From Lachnospiraceae bacterium (GTDB taxonomy: Bacteria > Bacillota > Clostridia > Lachnospirales > Lachnospiraceae): a DNA stretch of 38,489 nucleotides. The stretch spans positions 1 through 38,489 of the forward strand of contig JAILKC010000003.1 in NCBI GenBank assembly GCA_024694055.1, in the 5' to 3' direction. A program made the position numbers and the translations under genes. Shown piece by piece: positions 7,131-15,934 of this stretch (position 1 is the stretch's first letter; every line of letters starts with the position of its first letter). The notes beneath the pieces were generated by a model. It made no database searches, had not been told where the DNA came from, and was given only the letters and a program-made list of their open reading frames with translations.

Positions 7131-8504
7131 GTGGCAGGATTATGGGGCGGCCGATTTACCAAGAATACAGATGATGAAGTATTTGCCTTCAATGAATCCT
7201 TTTCTTTTGATCACAGACTTTTTGACAAGGATATAGAAGGCAGTATAGCTCATGTTAAGATGTTGGCCAAACAGGCTGTTATCTCTGACAAAGAAAGAGA
7301 TGACATCATACAGGGGCTTAAGAAGATAGAGGATGATGTCCACTCAGGTGAGATTGCTTTTTTACCTGAGTATGAGGACGTTCACAGCTTTGTGGAAGCT
7401 CATCTTATAAAACTTATCGGAGATGCCGGCAAGAAGATGCATACCGGACGCAGTCGTAATGATCAGGTTGCGCTTGATATGAAGTTGTACGTACGTGAAG
7501 AGATAGGCAGTATAGATGCGCTTTTATGCGAACTTCAAAAGGCGCTTCTTGATATCATAGAAGCCAATACAGGTACATATATGCCCGGTTTCACGCATAT
7601 GCAGAAGGCGCAGCCTGTTACGGTCGCGCATCATATGGGTGCATATATGGAGATGTTTATCAGAGACAGAAGCAGGCTTAAAGATATTTTTGCGCGCATG
7701 AATTACTGTCCGTTAGGCAGCGGAGCTTTGGCAGGTACAACTTATCCGCTTGACAGAGAATACGTTGCAAAGGAACTTGACTTTGCCGGCGCCACCAGAA
7801 ACTCCATGGATTCGGTATCCGACAGGGATTATGTGATAGAACTCTTATCTGCACTTTCCGTTATCATGATGCATTTAAGCAGATTCAGCGAAGAGATCAT
7901 TATATGGAACAGCAATGAATACCGTTTTGTTGAATTGGATGATGCATATTCTACCGGTAGCAGCATCATGCCTCAGAAGAAGAATCCGGATATTGCGGAA
8001 CTTGTCAGAGGTAAGACGGGAAGAGTGTACGGGGCACTTATGAGTATGCTCACCACAATGAAGGGAATACCGCTTGCATATAATAAGGATATGCAGGAAG
8101 ACAAGGAGATGACCTTTGATGCGATAGATACGGTAAAGGATTGCATACATCTTTTCACGGGAATGATTAAGACCATTTCTTTTAACAAAGATCAGATGGC
8201 GGTAAGTGCCATGAAGGGATTCACCAATGCGACCGATGCTGCGGATTATCTTGTAAAAAAAGGCGTTCCTTTCAGAGATGCTCATGGGATCATAGGAAGC
8301 CTGGTTTTATATTGTATAGACAACGATAAAGCCATTGAAGACTGTGCGCTTGATGAACTTAAGAAGATTAGTGATGTTTTCGACGAAGACATCTATGATG
8401 CGATCAGCTTAAAGACATGTGTGGATAAGCGAACTACGAAGGGCGGTCCCGCCCCTGACAGCATGAATGAAGCGATAAAGTATTACAGAGATCATATAAA
8501 ATAA
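7131..8504 (+). CDS. argH: Argininosuccinate lyase
   Basis: This enzyme splits argininosuccinate into arginine and fumarate, the last step of arginine synthesis. The product is 457 residues, normal for ArgH, and belongs to the fumarase/aspartase superfamily. It begins MAGLWGGRF, the typical ArgH N-terminus. It carries HTGRSRNDQVALD, THMQKAQPVTVAHH and the superfamily signature GSSIMPQKKNPD (about 276-287). The GTG at 7131 is preceded by GGAGG (7120-7124); longer in-frame starts would add an AT-rich non-conserved stretch. No other arg gene is in the window; asd follows 33 bp later and may be cotranscribed. Assignment is certain. Confidence 0.97.
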   Translation: MAGLWGGRFTKNTDDEVFAFNESFSFDHRLFDKDIEGSIAHVKMLAKQAVISDKERDDIIQGLKKIEDDVHSGEIAFLPEYEDVHSFVEAHLIKLIGDAGKKMHTGRSRNDQVALDMKLYVREEIGSIDALLCELQKALLDIIEANTGTYMPGFTHMQKAQPVTVAHHMGAYMEMFIRDRSRLKDIFARMNYCPLGSGALAGTTYPLDREYVAKELDFAGATRNSMDSVSDRDYVIELLSALSVIMMHLSRFSEEIIIWNSNEYRFVELDDAYSTGSSIMPQKKNPDIAELVRGKTGRVYGALMSMLTTMKGIPLAYNKDMQEDKEMTFDAIDTVKDCIHLFTGMIKTISFNKDQMAVSAMKGFTNATDAADYLVKKGVPFRDAHGIIGSLVLYCIDNDKAIEDCALDELKKISDVFDEDIYDAISLKTCVDKRTTKGGPAPDSMNEAIKYYRDHIK

Positions 8505-8537
8505 TACGGGTCATAAGAACCCGGCTAGGAGGAGATT

Positions 8538-9620
8538 ATGGAGAAGTTAAAAGTAGGTATACTCGGAGCAACGGGAATGGTAGGTCAGAGATTCACATCT
8601 CTGCTTGAGAATCATCCTTGGTTTGAGGTTACAACCGTAGCTGCCAGTGCAAGGAGCGCCGGCAAGACGTATGAAGAGGCCGTGGGTGAGCGCTGGAAGA
8701 TGGACACCCCAATGCCTGAAGCGGTTAAAAAACTTGTGGTTATGAACGTGTCAGATGTTGAGGCGGTAGCAGGAAGCGTTGATTTTGTATTTTCTGCTGT
8801 AGACATGACCAAGGAAGAGATACGCGCGATCGAAGAGGAATATGCCAAGACTGAGACTCCTGTTGTATCCAACAACAGTGCGCACAGATGGACTCCTGAT
8901 GTGCCCATGGTGGTTCCGGAGATCAATCCCGGCCATATGGATGTAATTCAGTATCAGAGAAAGAGACTTGGAACGACAAGTGGTTTTATTGCTGTTAAGC
9001 CCAATTGTTCTGTTCAGAGTTATGTGCCTGCGCTTACTGCATGGATGGAATATGAGCCTACTCAGGTGGTTGCTACTACTTATCAGGCTATTTCCGGAGC
9101 CGGTAAGACATTTAAGGACTGGCCTGAGATGGTTGGCAATGTGATCCCTTATATCGGAGGTGAAGAAGAGAAATCCGAGATGGAGCCGCTTCGTATATGG
9201 GGAAGCATTGTAGATGGCAAGATAGAGCCGGCCAAGGCTCCTCTTATCACATGTCAGTGTATCAGAGTACCTGTTCTTAACGGTCATACTGCAGCTGTAT
9301 TTGTTAATTTTGCAAAGAAGCCTTCCAAGGAAGAACTTATAGACAAACTCCTTGCATATAAAGGAGTTCCTCAGGAACTTAATCTGCCCAGTGCACCCAA
9401 GCAGTTCATTCAGTATCTGACAGAGGATAACAGACCTCAGGTCACTCTGGATGTTGATTATGAAAGAGGCATGGGTGTCAGCATAGGAAGACTCAGAGAA
9501 GATAAGATCTATGATTATAAGTTTGTAGGTCTGTCACATAACACGGTAAGAGGCGCTGCAGGTGGGGCAGTGCTTTGTGCAGAACTTTTGAAGGCACAGG
9601 GGTATATCAACAAAAAGTAG
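8538..9620 (+). CDS. asd: Aspartate-semialdehyde dehydrogenase
   Basis: This enzyme reduces aspartyl-4-phosphate to aspartate semialdehyde with NADPH, the branch point to lysine/DAP, threonine and methionine. The 360-residue protein has an N-terminal nucleotide loop GATGMVGQRF (about 10-19), the catalytic Cys157 in KPNCSVQ, and a conserved ISGAGKTF stretch. Length and the NNSAHRW and VPEINPGHMD stretches place it with the archaeal/fungal-type Asd branch rather than the short E. coli type. AGGAGGAG sits directly upstream of the ATG. dapB, a downstream enzyme of the same pathway, is encoded 11 kb away in the ilv cluster. Confidence 0.95.
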   Translation: MEKLKVGILGATGMVGQRFTSLLENHPWFEVTTVAASARSAGKTYEEAVGERWKMDTPMPEAVKKLVVMNVSDVEAVAGSVDFVFSAVDMTKEEIRAIEEEYAKTETPVVSNNSAHRWTPDVPMVVPEINPGHMDVIQYQRKRLGTTSGFIAVKPNCSVQSYVPALTAWMEYEPTQVVATTYQAISGAGKTFKDWPEMVGNVIPYIGGEEEKSEMEPLRIWGSIVDGKIEPAKAPLITCQCIRVPVLNGHTAAVFVNFAKKPSKEELIDKLLAYKGVPQELNLPSAPKQFIQYLTEDNRPQVTLDVDYERGMGVSIGRLREDKIYDYKFVGLSHNTVRGAAGGAVLCAELLKAQGYINKK

Positions 9621-9638
9621 TAAGGGAGAGTAAGTATA

Positions 9639-11006
9639 ATGCTTATCGGCAGAGATGCGGAGATCAATGTATTAAACGAGTACGCAAGACGCGCCGGCAA
9701 TCAGGTCATGATCATGTATGGCTTAAACGGTGTGGGCAAGTCTGCGTTGGTCAGAGAGTTTTTGCGTGATATCGATCATAGCCTGATGCTTGATTGCAAA
9801 CAGGTATATGAGAGAGAACAGCTCTATCAGTGGAGCAATGTCAGCGGACTCGGTCTCGATCTTCCGGAATATCCGCAGTACAGTGATCTTTTTACGGCCA
9901 TAGACGGATATTTTGCGGAAAGTGATTCGAAGAATGTTGTGGTATTTGATGAGTTTCAGTATCTTCTTAAGTACTCCAATGATTTTACAAACAGTCTTTT
10001 TGATTTCCTGACTATGACCGGTAAGCAGTATTTCTTTATTCTTGTGAGTTCTTCGATCGAGTGGGTCGAGAATTCGATGGTATCCAAGATCGGAGCGAGG
10101 GCAAGAGGAATATCGGGATTTTTCAAGGTCAAGGAATTAAGTTTTGCCGATTTCAGATCTTACTTTACCAAGTTCAGATATGATGAGTGTGTGACAGGAT
10201 ATGCTATACTTGGCGGCATTCCCAAACTTTGGAATTACTTTGACAAGAATAAGGGCTTTAAGGACAATATCCTGCATAACATACTTGATCCGAATGCACC
10301 TTTACTTACATACGGTGAAGATTTTGTGGCAAGCGAACTCAGAGAAACCAGCGTATACAATACAATACTCTGGGCACTTGCCAATGATAAGAAAAAACTT
10401 AACGATCTTTATGCGCACACCCAGTTCTCAAGAGCCAAGATATCCGTATACATCAAGAATCTCATGGAACTTGGCTTTGTAAGCAAGGCTTTTTCTGTGG
10501 ATACGGAAGGCAGAGAGAACACACAAAAGGGTGTGTATGACATCTGCTGTAATTTCGTCAATTTTGCATATCAATTCCTATTCCCTTACAGGAGCGAGCT
10601 GCAATTCAAGGATGCAACGCAGTATTACAATGAGCATATCAGGGGAGGGCTGAAAAAGTACACAGCCAAGTATTTCCCGGCTATATGTAAGGAATATCTC
10701 GATACCCAGAACAGTTTAAGCAATCTTCCTATTAAATATGACCGTATGGGATCATGGATAGGCAAAGCGGGTACCATTGATTTTGTGTGCAGAGATGCCG
10801 GAGATCATACGCTCATAGCACTTTGTAACTGGGAAAAGCCCATGATGCGTTTTGATGATTATGAGTGGCTTATGTATTGCGCAAAGCAGGCCAAGATAAA
10901 TGCTGATTACGTCTATCTGTTCTCGGCGGGCGGATTTGATGACGGACTGCATTTTGCGGTAAGCAGCAAGAAGAACATTAAACTCATTACTTTGGACGAA
11001 CTGTAA
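9639..11006 (+). CDS. Archaeal-type P-loop ATPase with degenerate DUF234/nuclease-like C-terminus
   Basis: The 455-residue protein has an N-terminal STAND/archaeal-ATPase-like domain: Walker A GLNGVGKS (28-35), Walker B VVVFDE (100-105) and SSSIEW as a sensor-like segment. A winged-helix region follows (about 260-290, FSRAKISVYIKNLMELGFV). The C-terminus resembles DUF234, often a PD-(D/E)XK-like fold. GTIDFVCR keeps the first Asp, but the expected ECKW-type strand reads ALCNWEKP, so the Glu and Lys that would complete a nuclease site are missing. GAGAG-type purines precede the ATG. The TAA at 11004-11006 directly abuts the topB GTG, implying translational coupling. The family is abundant but its role is unclear; a DNA-linked or defence role is only a guess. 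Confidence 0.8.
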   Translation: MLIGRDAEINVLNEYARRAGNQVMIMYGLNGVGKSALVREFLRDIDHSLMLDCKQVYEREQLYQWSNVSGLGLDLPEYPQYSDLFTAIDGYFAESDSKNVVVFDEFQYLLKYSNDFTNSLFDFLTMTGKQYFFILVSSSIEWVENSMVSKIGARARGISGFFKVKELSFADFRSYFTKFRYDECVTGYAILGGIPKLWNYFDKNKGFKDNILHNILDPNAPLLTYGEDFVASELRETSVYNTILWALANDKKKLNDLYAHTQFSRAKISVYIKNLMELGFVSKAFSVDTEGRENTQKGVYDICCNFVNFAYQFLFPYRSELQFKDATQYYNEHIRGGLKKYTAKYFPAICKEYLDTQNSLSNLPIKYDRMGSWIGKAGTIDFVCRDAGDHTLIALCNWEKPMMRFDDYEWLMYCAKQAKINADYVYLFSAGGFDDGLHFAVSSKKNIKLITLDEL

Positions 11007-13031
11007 GTGGGCAAGAGACTTATCATAACGGAAAAACCCAGTGTTGCCAGAGAATTCGGTAAAGCATTGGGCGAAAAAATGAAAAACTTCGACGGCTATA
11101 TGGAGTCGGACGGATATATCATCACGTGGTGTGTGGGCCATCTCGTGACCATGTGTTATCCTGATGTATATGACCCGGCTTTAAAAAAATGGTCGCTTGA
11201 CACTATCCCTTTTATACCGGATACATATCGTTATGAGATCATAGATAACGTTAAGAAGCAGTTTGAGATCATCAAAAAACTGTTTCACAGAGATGACATA
11301 GATGTCATATATAATGCCGGTGACTCGGGACGTGAGGGAGAATATATTCAGCGTCTTGTCAGGCAGGAAGCGGGATACCGCGAAGGAATCACGTGGAAGA
11401 GGGTATGGATAGATTCGCAGACGGAAGATGAGATTAGGCGCGGCATAAACGAAGCCAAGGATATGTCGGAATATGACAACCTCTCCGATTCGGCGTATTT
11501 AAGGGCTCAGGAAGATTATCTTATGGGTATCAATTTCTCCAGAGCACTCGCCCTTAAATATCAATATGTGATCAAGGACTTTCTTAATGATCCAAAATGT
11601 ATCATTTCGGTCGGACGTGTGATGACCTGTGTTCAGGGAATGGTGGTCAAAAGAGAAAGAGAGATACGCGATTTCGTCAAGACGCCTTTTTATAAGCTTC
11701 AGTGTACGTTTGACTCGGGCGATACGTCTTATGTGGGTGAGTGGAAACTGACGGAAGACAGCGACTATAATGCACATCCCAAGCTTTATAAGAGCAATGG
11801 CTTCAATGATAAGGAAACAGCAGAACAGTTTGTCAATGCGTTAAGCAATGTCGGCAGTGCAACTGTTACCGGAATAGAAAAAAAGAAGAATACAAAGAAT
11901 CCACCGCTTTTATATAATCTGGCGGAACTTCAAAATGACTGTTCTAAACTTTTTAAGATCAGTCCCGATGAAACGCTTAAAATAGCCCAGGAACTGTATG
12001 AAAAGAAGTTAACGACTTATCCGAGAACTGACGCAAGAGTGCTATCTTCGGCGGTTGCGACTGAGATCGAGTCTAATCTTAAGGGCTTGCAAAATATCGG
12101 CGCCATGAAACCGTATGTCAGTCATATACTGGAATCGAATGCACATGCAAAACTGGCAAAATCAAGATATGTTGATGATAAGCAGATAACCGATCATTAC
12201 GCGATCATACCGACGGGACAGGGATTGTCGGCTTACACAAGCCTGTCGGCCGATGCAAAAAAAGTGTATGAGATCATAGTCAGAAGATTTCTTGCTATCT
12301 TTTATCCCGGAGCCGTATATCAGAAGATGGTCATTACCACGAAGATCGGTAACGAAAGTTTTTTTTCAAATTATAAGACATTACTGTCGGAGGGTTATCT
12401 GGCAGTTATGAATTATTCTTTTAAACAGGCCAAGGCTTCAGGCGCAGAGGAAGATAAACAGGAAAGTAAAGCGGGAGAAGATGAACTTGAGCAGCATGCA
12501 GACAAGGCTCTGGAAGAGTTTTTGAATTCTCTTAAGAAGAACACTGAGGTAACTCCCGGTAAGATCGAGATCAAAGAAGGAGAGACGACTCCACCGAAGA
12601 GATATAATTCCGGAAGCATTATTTTAGCCATGGAAAATGCAGGTCAGCTCATCGAAGATGAGGAGTTGCGCGCACAGATAAAGGGTAGCGGGATCGGAAC
12701 CTCTGCTACCAGAGCTGAGATACTTAAAAAGCTTTTTGACAGAAAATATCTTGCTCTTGATAAAAAGACTCAGGTCATTACGCCGACTCTTTTGGGCGAG
12801 ATTTTATATGAAGTGGTAGACAGCTCGATCAAACCTCTGCTTGACCCGAAACTGACGGCGAGTTGGGAGAAGGGCCTTACGCAGGTGGCCGGTGGAGAGA
12901 TCGCAAAAGAAGAATATACAAAGAAACTTAATGACTATGTGATAAGACGTACCAATATGGTCAAATCCATCAGAGTGGGACGCGGAGATGTTATTAAGAC
13001 CTTCGAACAGGTGAAAGGATATTATAAATGA
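11007..13031 (+). CDS. topB: DNA topoisomerase III (type IA)
   Basis: This type IA topoisomerase relaxes and decatenates DNA by single-strand passage. The N-terminal Toprim domain has the Glu in ITEKPSVAREF (E9) and the acidic NAGDSGREGE (103-112). The active-site Tyr338 lies in TTYPRTDAR, with Arg340 beside it. Later conserved parts include GSGIGTSATRAEI and TPTLLG. At 674 residues it ends without C-terminal zinc fingers, as expected for TopB rather than TopA. An acidic, probably disordered insertion lies at about 472-500. The GTG start abuts the stop of the ATPase gene and the 3' end overlaps the next gene by 4 bp, so three genes appear translationally coupled. No integrase or conjugation genes are visible, arguing against an integrative element. 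Confidence 0.93.
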   Translation: MGKRLIITEKPSVAREFGKALGEKMKNFDGYMESDGYIITWCVGHLVTMCYPDVYDPALKKWSLDTIPFIPDTYRYEIIDNVKKQFEIIKKLFHRDDIDVIYNAGDSGREGEYIQRLVRQEAGYREGITWKRVWIDSQTEDEIRRGINEAKDMSEYDNLSDSAYLRAQEDYLMGINFSRALALKYQYVIKDFLNDPKCIISVGRVMTCVQGMVVKREREIRDFVKTPFYKLQCTFDSGDTSYVGEWKLTEDSDYNAHPKLYKSNGFNDKETAEQFVNALSNVGSATVTGIEKKKNTKNPPLLYNLAELQNDCSKLFKISPDETLKIAQELYEKKLTTYPRTDARVLSSAVATEIESNLKGLQNIGAMKPYVSHILESNAHAKLAKSRYVDDKQITDHYAIIPTGQGLSAYTSLSADAKKVYEIIVRRFLAIFYPGAVYQKMVITTKIGNESFFSNYKTLLSEGYLAVMNYSFKQAKASGAEEDKQESKAGEDELEQHADKALEEFLNSLKKNTEVTPGKIEIKEGETTPPKRYNSGSIILAMENAGQLIEDEELRAQIKGSGIGTSATRAEILKKLFDRKYLALDKKTQVITPTLLGEILYEVVDSSIKPLLDPKLTASWEKGLTQVAGGEIAKEEYTKKLNDYVIRRTNMVKSIRVGRGDVIKTFEQVKGYYK

Positions 13032-13693
13032 ACGAGGCTTCGATAAAAGAACTGTACAGTCTGGACAAGACCATTGCAGCCGATATATTTGACGGGATCA
13101 CTTATCCGTGGGAGGCACTGCCCAAGATAAAAGAATTTATTATGGAACTGGGTGCGACTCTTGATCCGGACAGGTTTGACAGGCATGGTGATGACATATG
13201 GATAGCCAAGAGCGCCAAAGTTTTCCAGAGTGCATATATCGGCGGTCCGTGCATTATAGACGAAGAAGCGGAGATTAGGCATTGCGCATTCATACGTGGA
13301 AGTGCTATAGTTGGCAAGGGTTGTGTTGTAGGCAACAGTGTTGAACTGAAAAATGTGATTTTGTTTGATAAGGTTCAGGTTCCGCATTATAATTATGTAG
13401 GTGACAGTGTTTTGGGATACAGATCTCATATGGGAGCCGGTTCCATAACGTCCAATGTTAAGAGCGACAAGACTCTTGTGGTCGTTAAGAGTAAGGATGA
13501 ACAGATCGAGACGGGGCTTAAGAAGTTCGGAGCCATGCTTGGCGACGGAGTAGAAGTCGGATGCAATTCGGTACTTAATCCCGGAACAGTGATCGGAAAG
13601 AACGCCAGCATATACCCCACAAGCAGCGTAAGAGGAGTGATACCTGCGGGATATATATATAAGAGCCGTACAGAGATTGCCAAGAGAGTGTGA
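13028..13693 (+). CDS. Hexapeptide-repeat (left-handed beta-helix) transferase-like protein
   Basis: The 221-residue product is dominated by imperfect hexapeptide repeats of the LpxA/GlmU-C type, from about residue 65 to 205 (IGGPCIIDEEAEIRHCAF, IRGSAIVGKGCVVGNSVE, LNPGTVIGKNASIYP). The stretch KKFGAMLGDGVEVGCNSVL is like the acyl-acceptor part of sugar-nucleotide acyltransferases. There is no N-terminal pyrophosphorylase domain, only about 60 helical residues. Substrate is unknown; a nucleotide-sugar or other acetyltransferase is likely from the family. The ATG overlaps the topB stop (ATGA at 13028-13031), showing translational coupling. Confidence 0.85.
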   Translation: MNEASIKELYSLDKTIAADIFDGITYPWEALPKIKEFIMELGATLDPDRFDRHGDDIWIAKSAKVFQSAYIGGPCIIDEEAEIRHCAFIRGSAIVGKGCVVGNSVELKNVILFDKVQVPHYNYVGDSVLGYRSHMGAGSITSNVKSDKTLVVVKSKDEQIETGLKKFGAMLGDGVEVGCNSVLNPGTVIGKNASIYPTSSVRGVIPAGYIYKSRTEIAKRV

Positions 13694-13696
13694 TGA

Positions 13697-15166
13697 ATGA
13701 ATTCCATTACGTTTAGCAAGTTAAAAGAAGAAGAGAAGATAGAGATATTTATCAACAGTGAGATAGATGATGTGCTGCATGGTCTGTTGGTGCTCAATAT
13801 GGATAATTTTGCGACTATTCGTGATCAGATCGGTGTTGATGATATGTCCGGTGTCCTTAAGAAGTTTGAGGACAGCTTTAACATGCTTTTCCGCGGAAGT
13901 GATATAGTGGTTAAGCTTAAAGGCGATGAATTCATAGTACTCACCAAGAATATAAAGGAACTTGGTAATGTGGAACTGCTTGCGTCCAAGATATTGTCCG
14001 CTGTGTCGAGTACGGATGTCGGCGGCAACTTGAAGATGACCTGCAGTATCGGTATTGCCATATATCCGTTCCACGGGGTTACATATGATGAGCTCAAAAG
14101 CGTGGCATACAGGGCAATGATCCGCGCCAAGAATAACGGTAAAAACTGTTATATGATATATAATGCGGCATGGACCAAGCTGCTGTATCACGATTATGTG
14201 TATGATAAATCATCGTATGAGAAATGGAAGAACAGTGATCTTATCACCATGGTCAACAACAGGGGACTTTTGGAGGCTTGTTCCAACATGTTCAGAGATG
14301 GCAGAGACGCCATGTCGGCCATGAATTCCATATTGGAACTTGGGTGTTTGTATCTTGGATTTTCCAGAGTATATTATTTTTCGCAGTCATCCGTTAAAGA
14401 TGATGTCAGAAAGAGACTCACATATGCCAATTCAGGCTTTGAGTATACATCCGAAAGCGATATAATGAGAGCGCTGCGCGAGGATATGGAAGCAAGGATA
14501 TCAGAGAACTACGACTGTGTTGCGCTTATAGACTCAGATGATCCCGGTGTCGATGAAGAGATCAGGCTCACGCTTAAGGATAAGGACATCAATCAGATAC
14601 TGTATTTCCCGATCAGTAAAGGTGAAGTGTTCAGAGGAGCGTTTATATTCGAGAATATGTCGGTGGACAAGATCGACATGACTTATGATGAACTGAATGA
14701 ACTGGGAGAACAGATGCGTTCGGTACAGTCATATTTCTACAGTTCGCATACCAAGAGATTTGCGAAAGAGAACATCGCAAAGTTGGAGCTTTTCGAGAAC
14801 ATTCCGGCATCGGTATTTATCATAGATGCGCAGACGCATGTCATCGAGTTTGCCAACTTAAGAGCCAAGGAACATGTAGATGGCGGACATATCGGAGATA
14901 TATGTTATTCGACATTCTGCAACAGGAACTCACCCTGTGAGAACTGTCCTCTGAATAAGATGGATCCTGATTATGTACACGCCAACGGTAAGTATGAGTA
15001 TTTCAATTATGCCACGAGAGAATGGACGAATAATCTGTATTCGTGGATGGGCGTATATGATAACAGGAATAAGGCCATCATGATATCGGTTGATGTGAGT
15101 GATTATGTCAGCGATATGGATAAGGTGACCAAGTTGGCAATGGGTTCCGATCCTGATGAGCTGTAA
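13697..15166 (+). CDS. GGDEF-GAF-PAS signalling protein with altered GGDEF motif
   Basis: The 489-residue soluble protein starts almost directly with a GGDEF domain (about 22-155). A GAF-like region (about 195-350) and a C-terminal PAS-like domain (about 370-475) follow. The signature reads KGDEF (75-79) instead of GGDEF. The metal-binding strand reads LNMDNF where LDIDxF is usual, so one Asp is Asn. The RxxD inhibitory-site pattern (RGSD, 66-69) is intact. These changes suggest weak or no diguanylate cyclase activity, possibly c-di-GMP binding instead. The PAS part carries a cysteine cluster, CYSTFCNRNSPCENCP, which could hold a metal or respond to redox. The start is ATG 13697, 3 bases after the previous stop, without a clear separate ribosome site. 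Confidence 0.85.
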   Translation: MNSITFSKLKEEEKIEIFINSEIDDVLHGLLVLNMDNFATIRDQIGVDDMSGVLKKFEDSFNMLFRGSDIVVKLKGDEFIVLTKNIKELGNVELLASKILSAVSSTDVGGNLKMTCSIGIAIYPFHGVTYDELKSVAYRAMIRAKNNGKNCYMIYNAAWTKLLYHDYVYDKSSYEKWKNSDLITMVNNRGLLEACSNMFRDGRDAMSAMNSILELGCLYLGFSRVYYFSQSSVKDDVRKRLTYANSGFEYTSESDIMRALREDMEARISENYDCVALIDSDDPGVDEEIRLTLKDKDINQILYFPISKGEVFRGAFIFENMSVDKIDMTYDELNELGEQMRSVQSYFYSSHTKRFAKENIAKLELFENIPASVFIIDAQTHVIEFANLRAKEHVDGGHIGDICYSTFCNRNSPCENCPLNKMDPDYVHANGKYEYFNYATREWTNNLYSWMGVYDNRNKAIMISVDVSDYVSDMDKVTKLAMGSDPDEL

Positions 15167-15173
15167 ATCGATT

Positions 15174-15191
15174 CAAAATGCAAGCATTTTG
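15174..15191 (+). other. Small palindrome upstream of the NifU-like gene
   Basis: CAAAATG (15174-15180) and CATTTTG (15185-15191) form a perfect 7-bp inverted repeat with loop CAAG, just after the GGDEF gene. The T-rich tract that follows is interrupted, so it would be a weak terminator; it could also be an operator. A clear -35/-10 pair for the next gene was not found. Confidence 0.4.
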
Positions 15192-15229
15192 TTCGTTTAC
15201 TATAAATTATATTTGAAAGGAGTTTTCAC

Positions 15230-15922
15230 ATGATCTATTCAAAAGAAGTTGAAGAAATGTGTCCGGTTGCACAGGGTGTCAACCACGGATGCGCTCCTAT
15301 CCCTGAGGAAGCCAAGTGGGTAAAGGCTAAAGAGGTAAAAGATATCTCCGGATTTACACACGGCGTAGGCTGGTGTGCACCTCAGCAGGGAGCTTGTAAG
15401 CTTTCGCTTAATGTTAAGGAGGGCATCATACAGGAAGCGCTTGTAGAGACTATCGGATGTTCCGGTATGACTCATTCGGCTGCTATGGCTGCTGAGATTC
15501 TTCCCGGCAGAACAGTACTTGAGGCACTTAATACAGACCTTGTATGTGATGCTATCAATACAGCCATGAGAGAGCTTTTCCTCCAGATTGTATACGGTCG
15601 TTCACAGAGTGCATTCTCTGAGGATGGACTTCCTATCGGTGCAGGACTTGAGGATCTTGGTAAGGGCCTTCGCTCACAGGTTGGTACAATGTATGGTACT
15701 CTTAAGAAGGGCCCCAGATATCTTGAGATGGCAGAGGGATACGTTACAGGTATCGCGCTTGACAAGGATGATCAGATCATCGGTTATCAGTTCGTAAGCC
15801 TTGGCAAGATGACTGACTTCATCAAGAAGGGCGATGATCCCAATACTGCTTGGGAGAAGGCTAAGGGTCAGTATGGCCGCGTAGACGAAGCAGTCAAGAT
15901 CATCGATCCGAGAAAGGAATAG
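15230..15922 (+). CDS. NifU/IscU-like iron-sulfur scaffold-type protein
   Basis: The 230-residue protein contains an IscU/NifU-N-like core. The segment ALVETIGCSGMTHSAAMAAEI matches the IscU strand-helix around its second cluster cysteine, here C77. Further cysteines at C49 and C56 (GWCAPQQGAC) and in LVCDAIN fit cluster binding. It has extra N- and C-terminal parts that classical IscU lacks. It is followed 12 bp later by the GGGtGRT gene, a pairing I recognise as conserved in Firmicutes and some other anaerobes. No iscS or suf gene is in the window. AAAGGAG lies upstream of the ATG. It probably binds or transfers an Fe-S cluster to or with the GGGtGRT partner; this is inference. Confidence 0.82.
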   Translation: MIYSKEVEEMCPVAQGVNHGCAPIPEEAKWVKAKEVKDISGFTHGVGWCAPQQGACKLSLNVKEGIIQEALVETIGCSGMTHSAAMAAEILPGRTVLEALNTDLVCDAINTAMRELFLQIVYGRSQSAFSEDGLPIGAGLEDLGKGLRSQVGTMYGTLKKGPRYLEMAEGYVTGIALDKDDQIIGYQFVSLGKMTDFIKKGDDPNTAWEKAKGQYGRVDEAVKIIDPRKE

Positions 15923-15934
15923 GAGGATAATACA

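Noticed and set aside
9639-13031. ATPase-topB as part of an integrative conjugative element
   Set aside because: No integrase, relaxase, coupling protein or attachment repeats are visible and the flanks are core metabolic genes.
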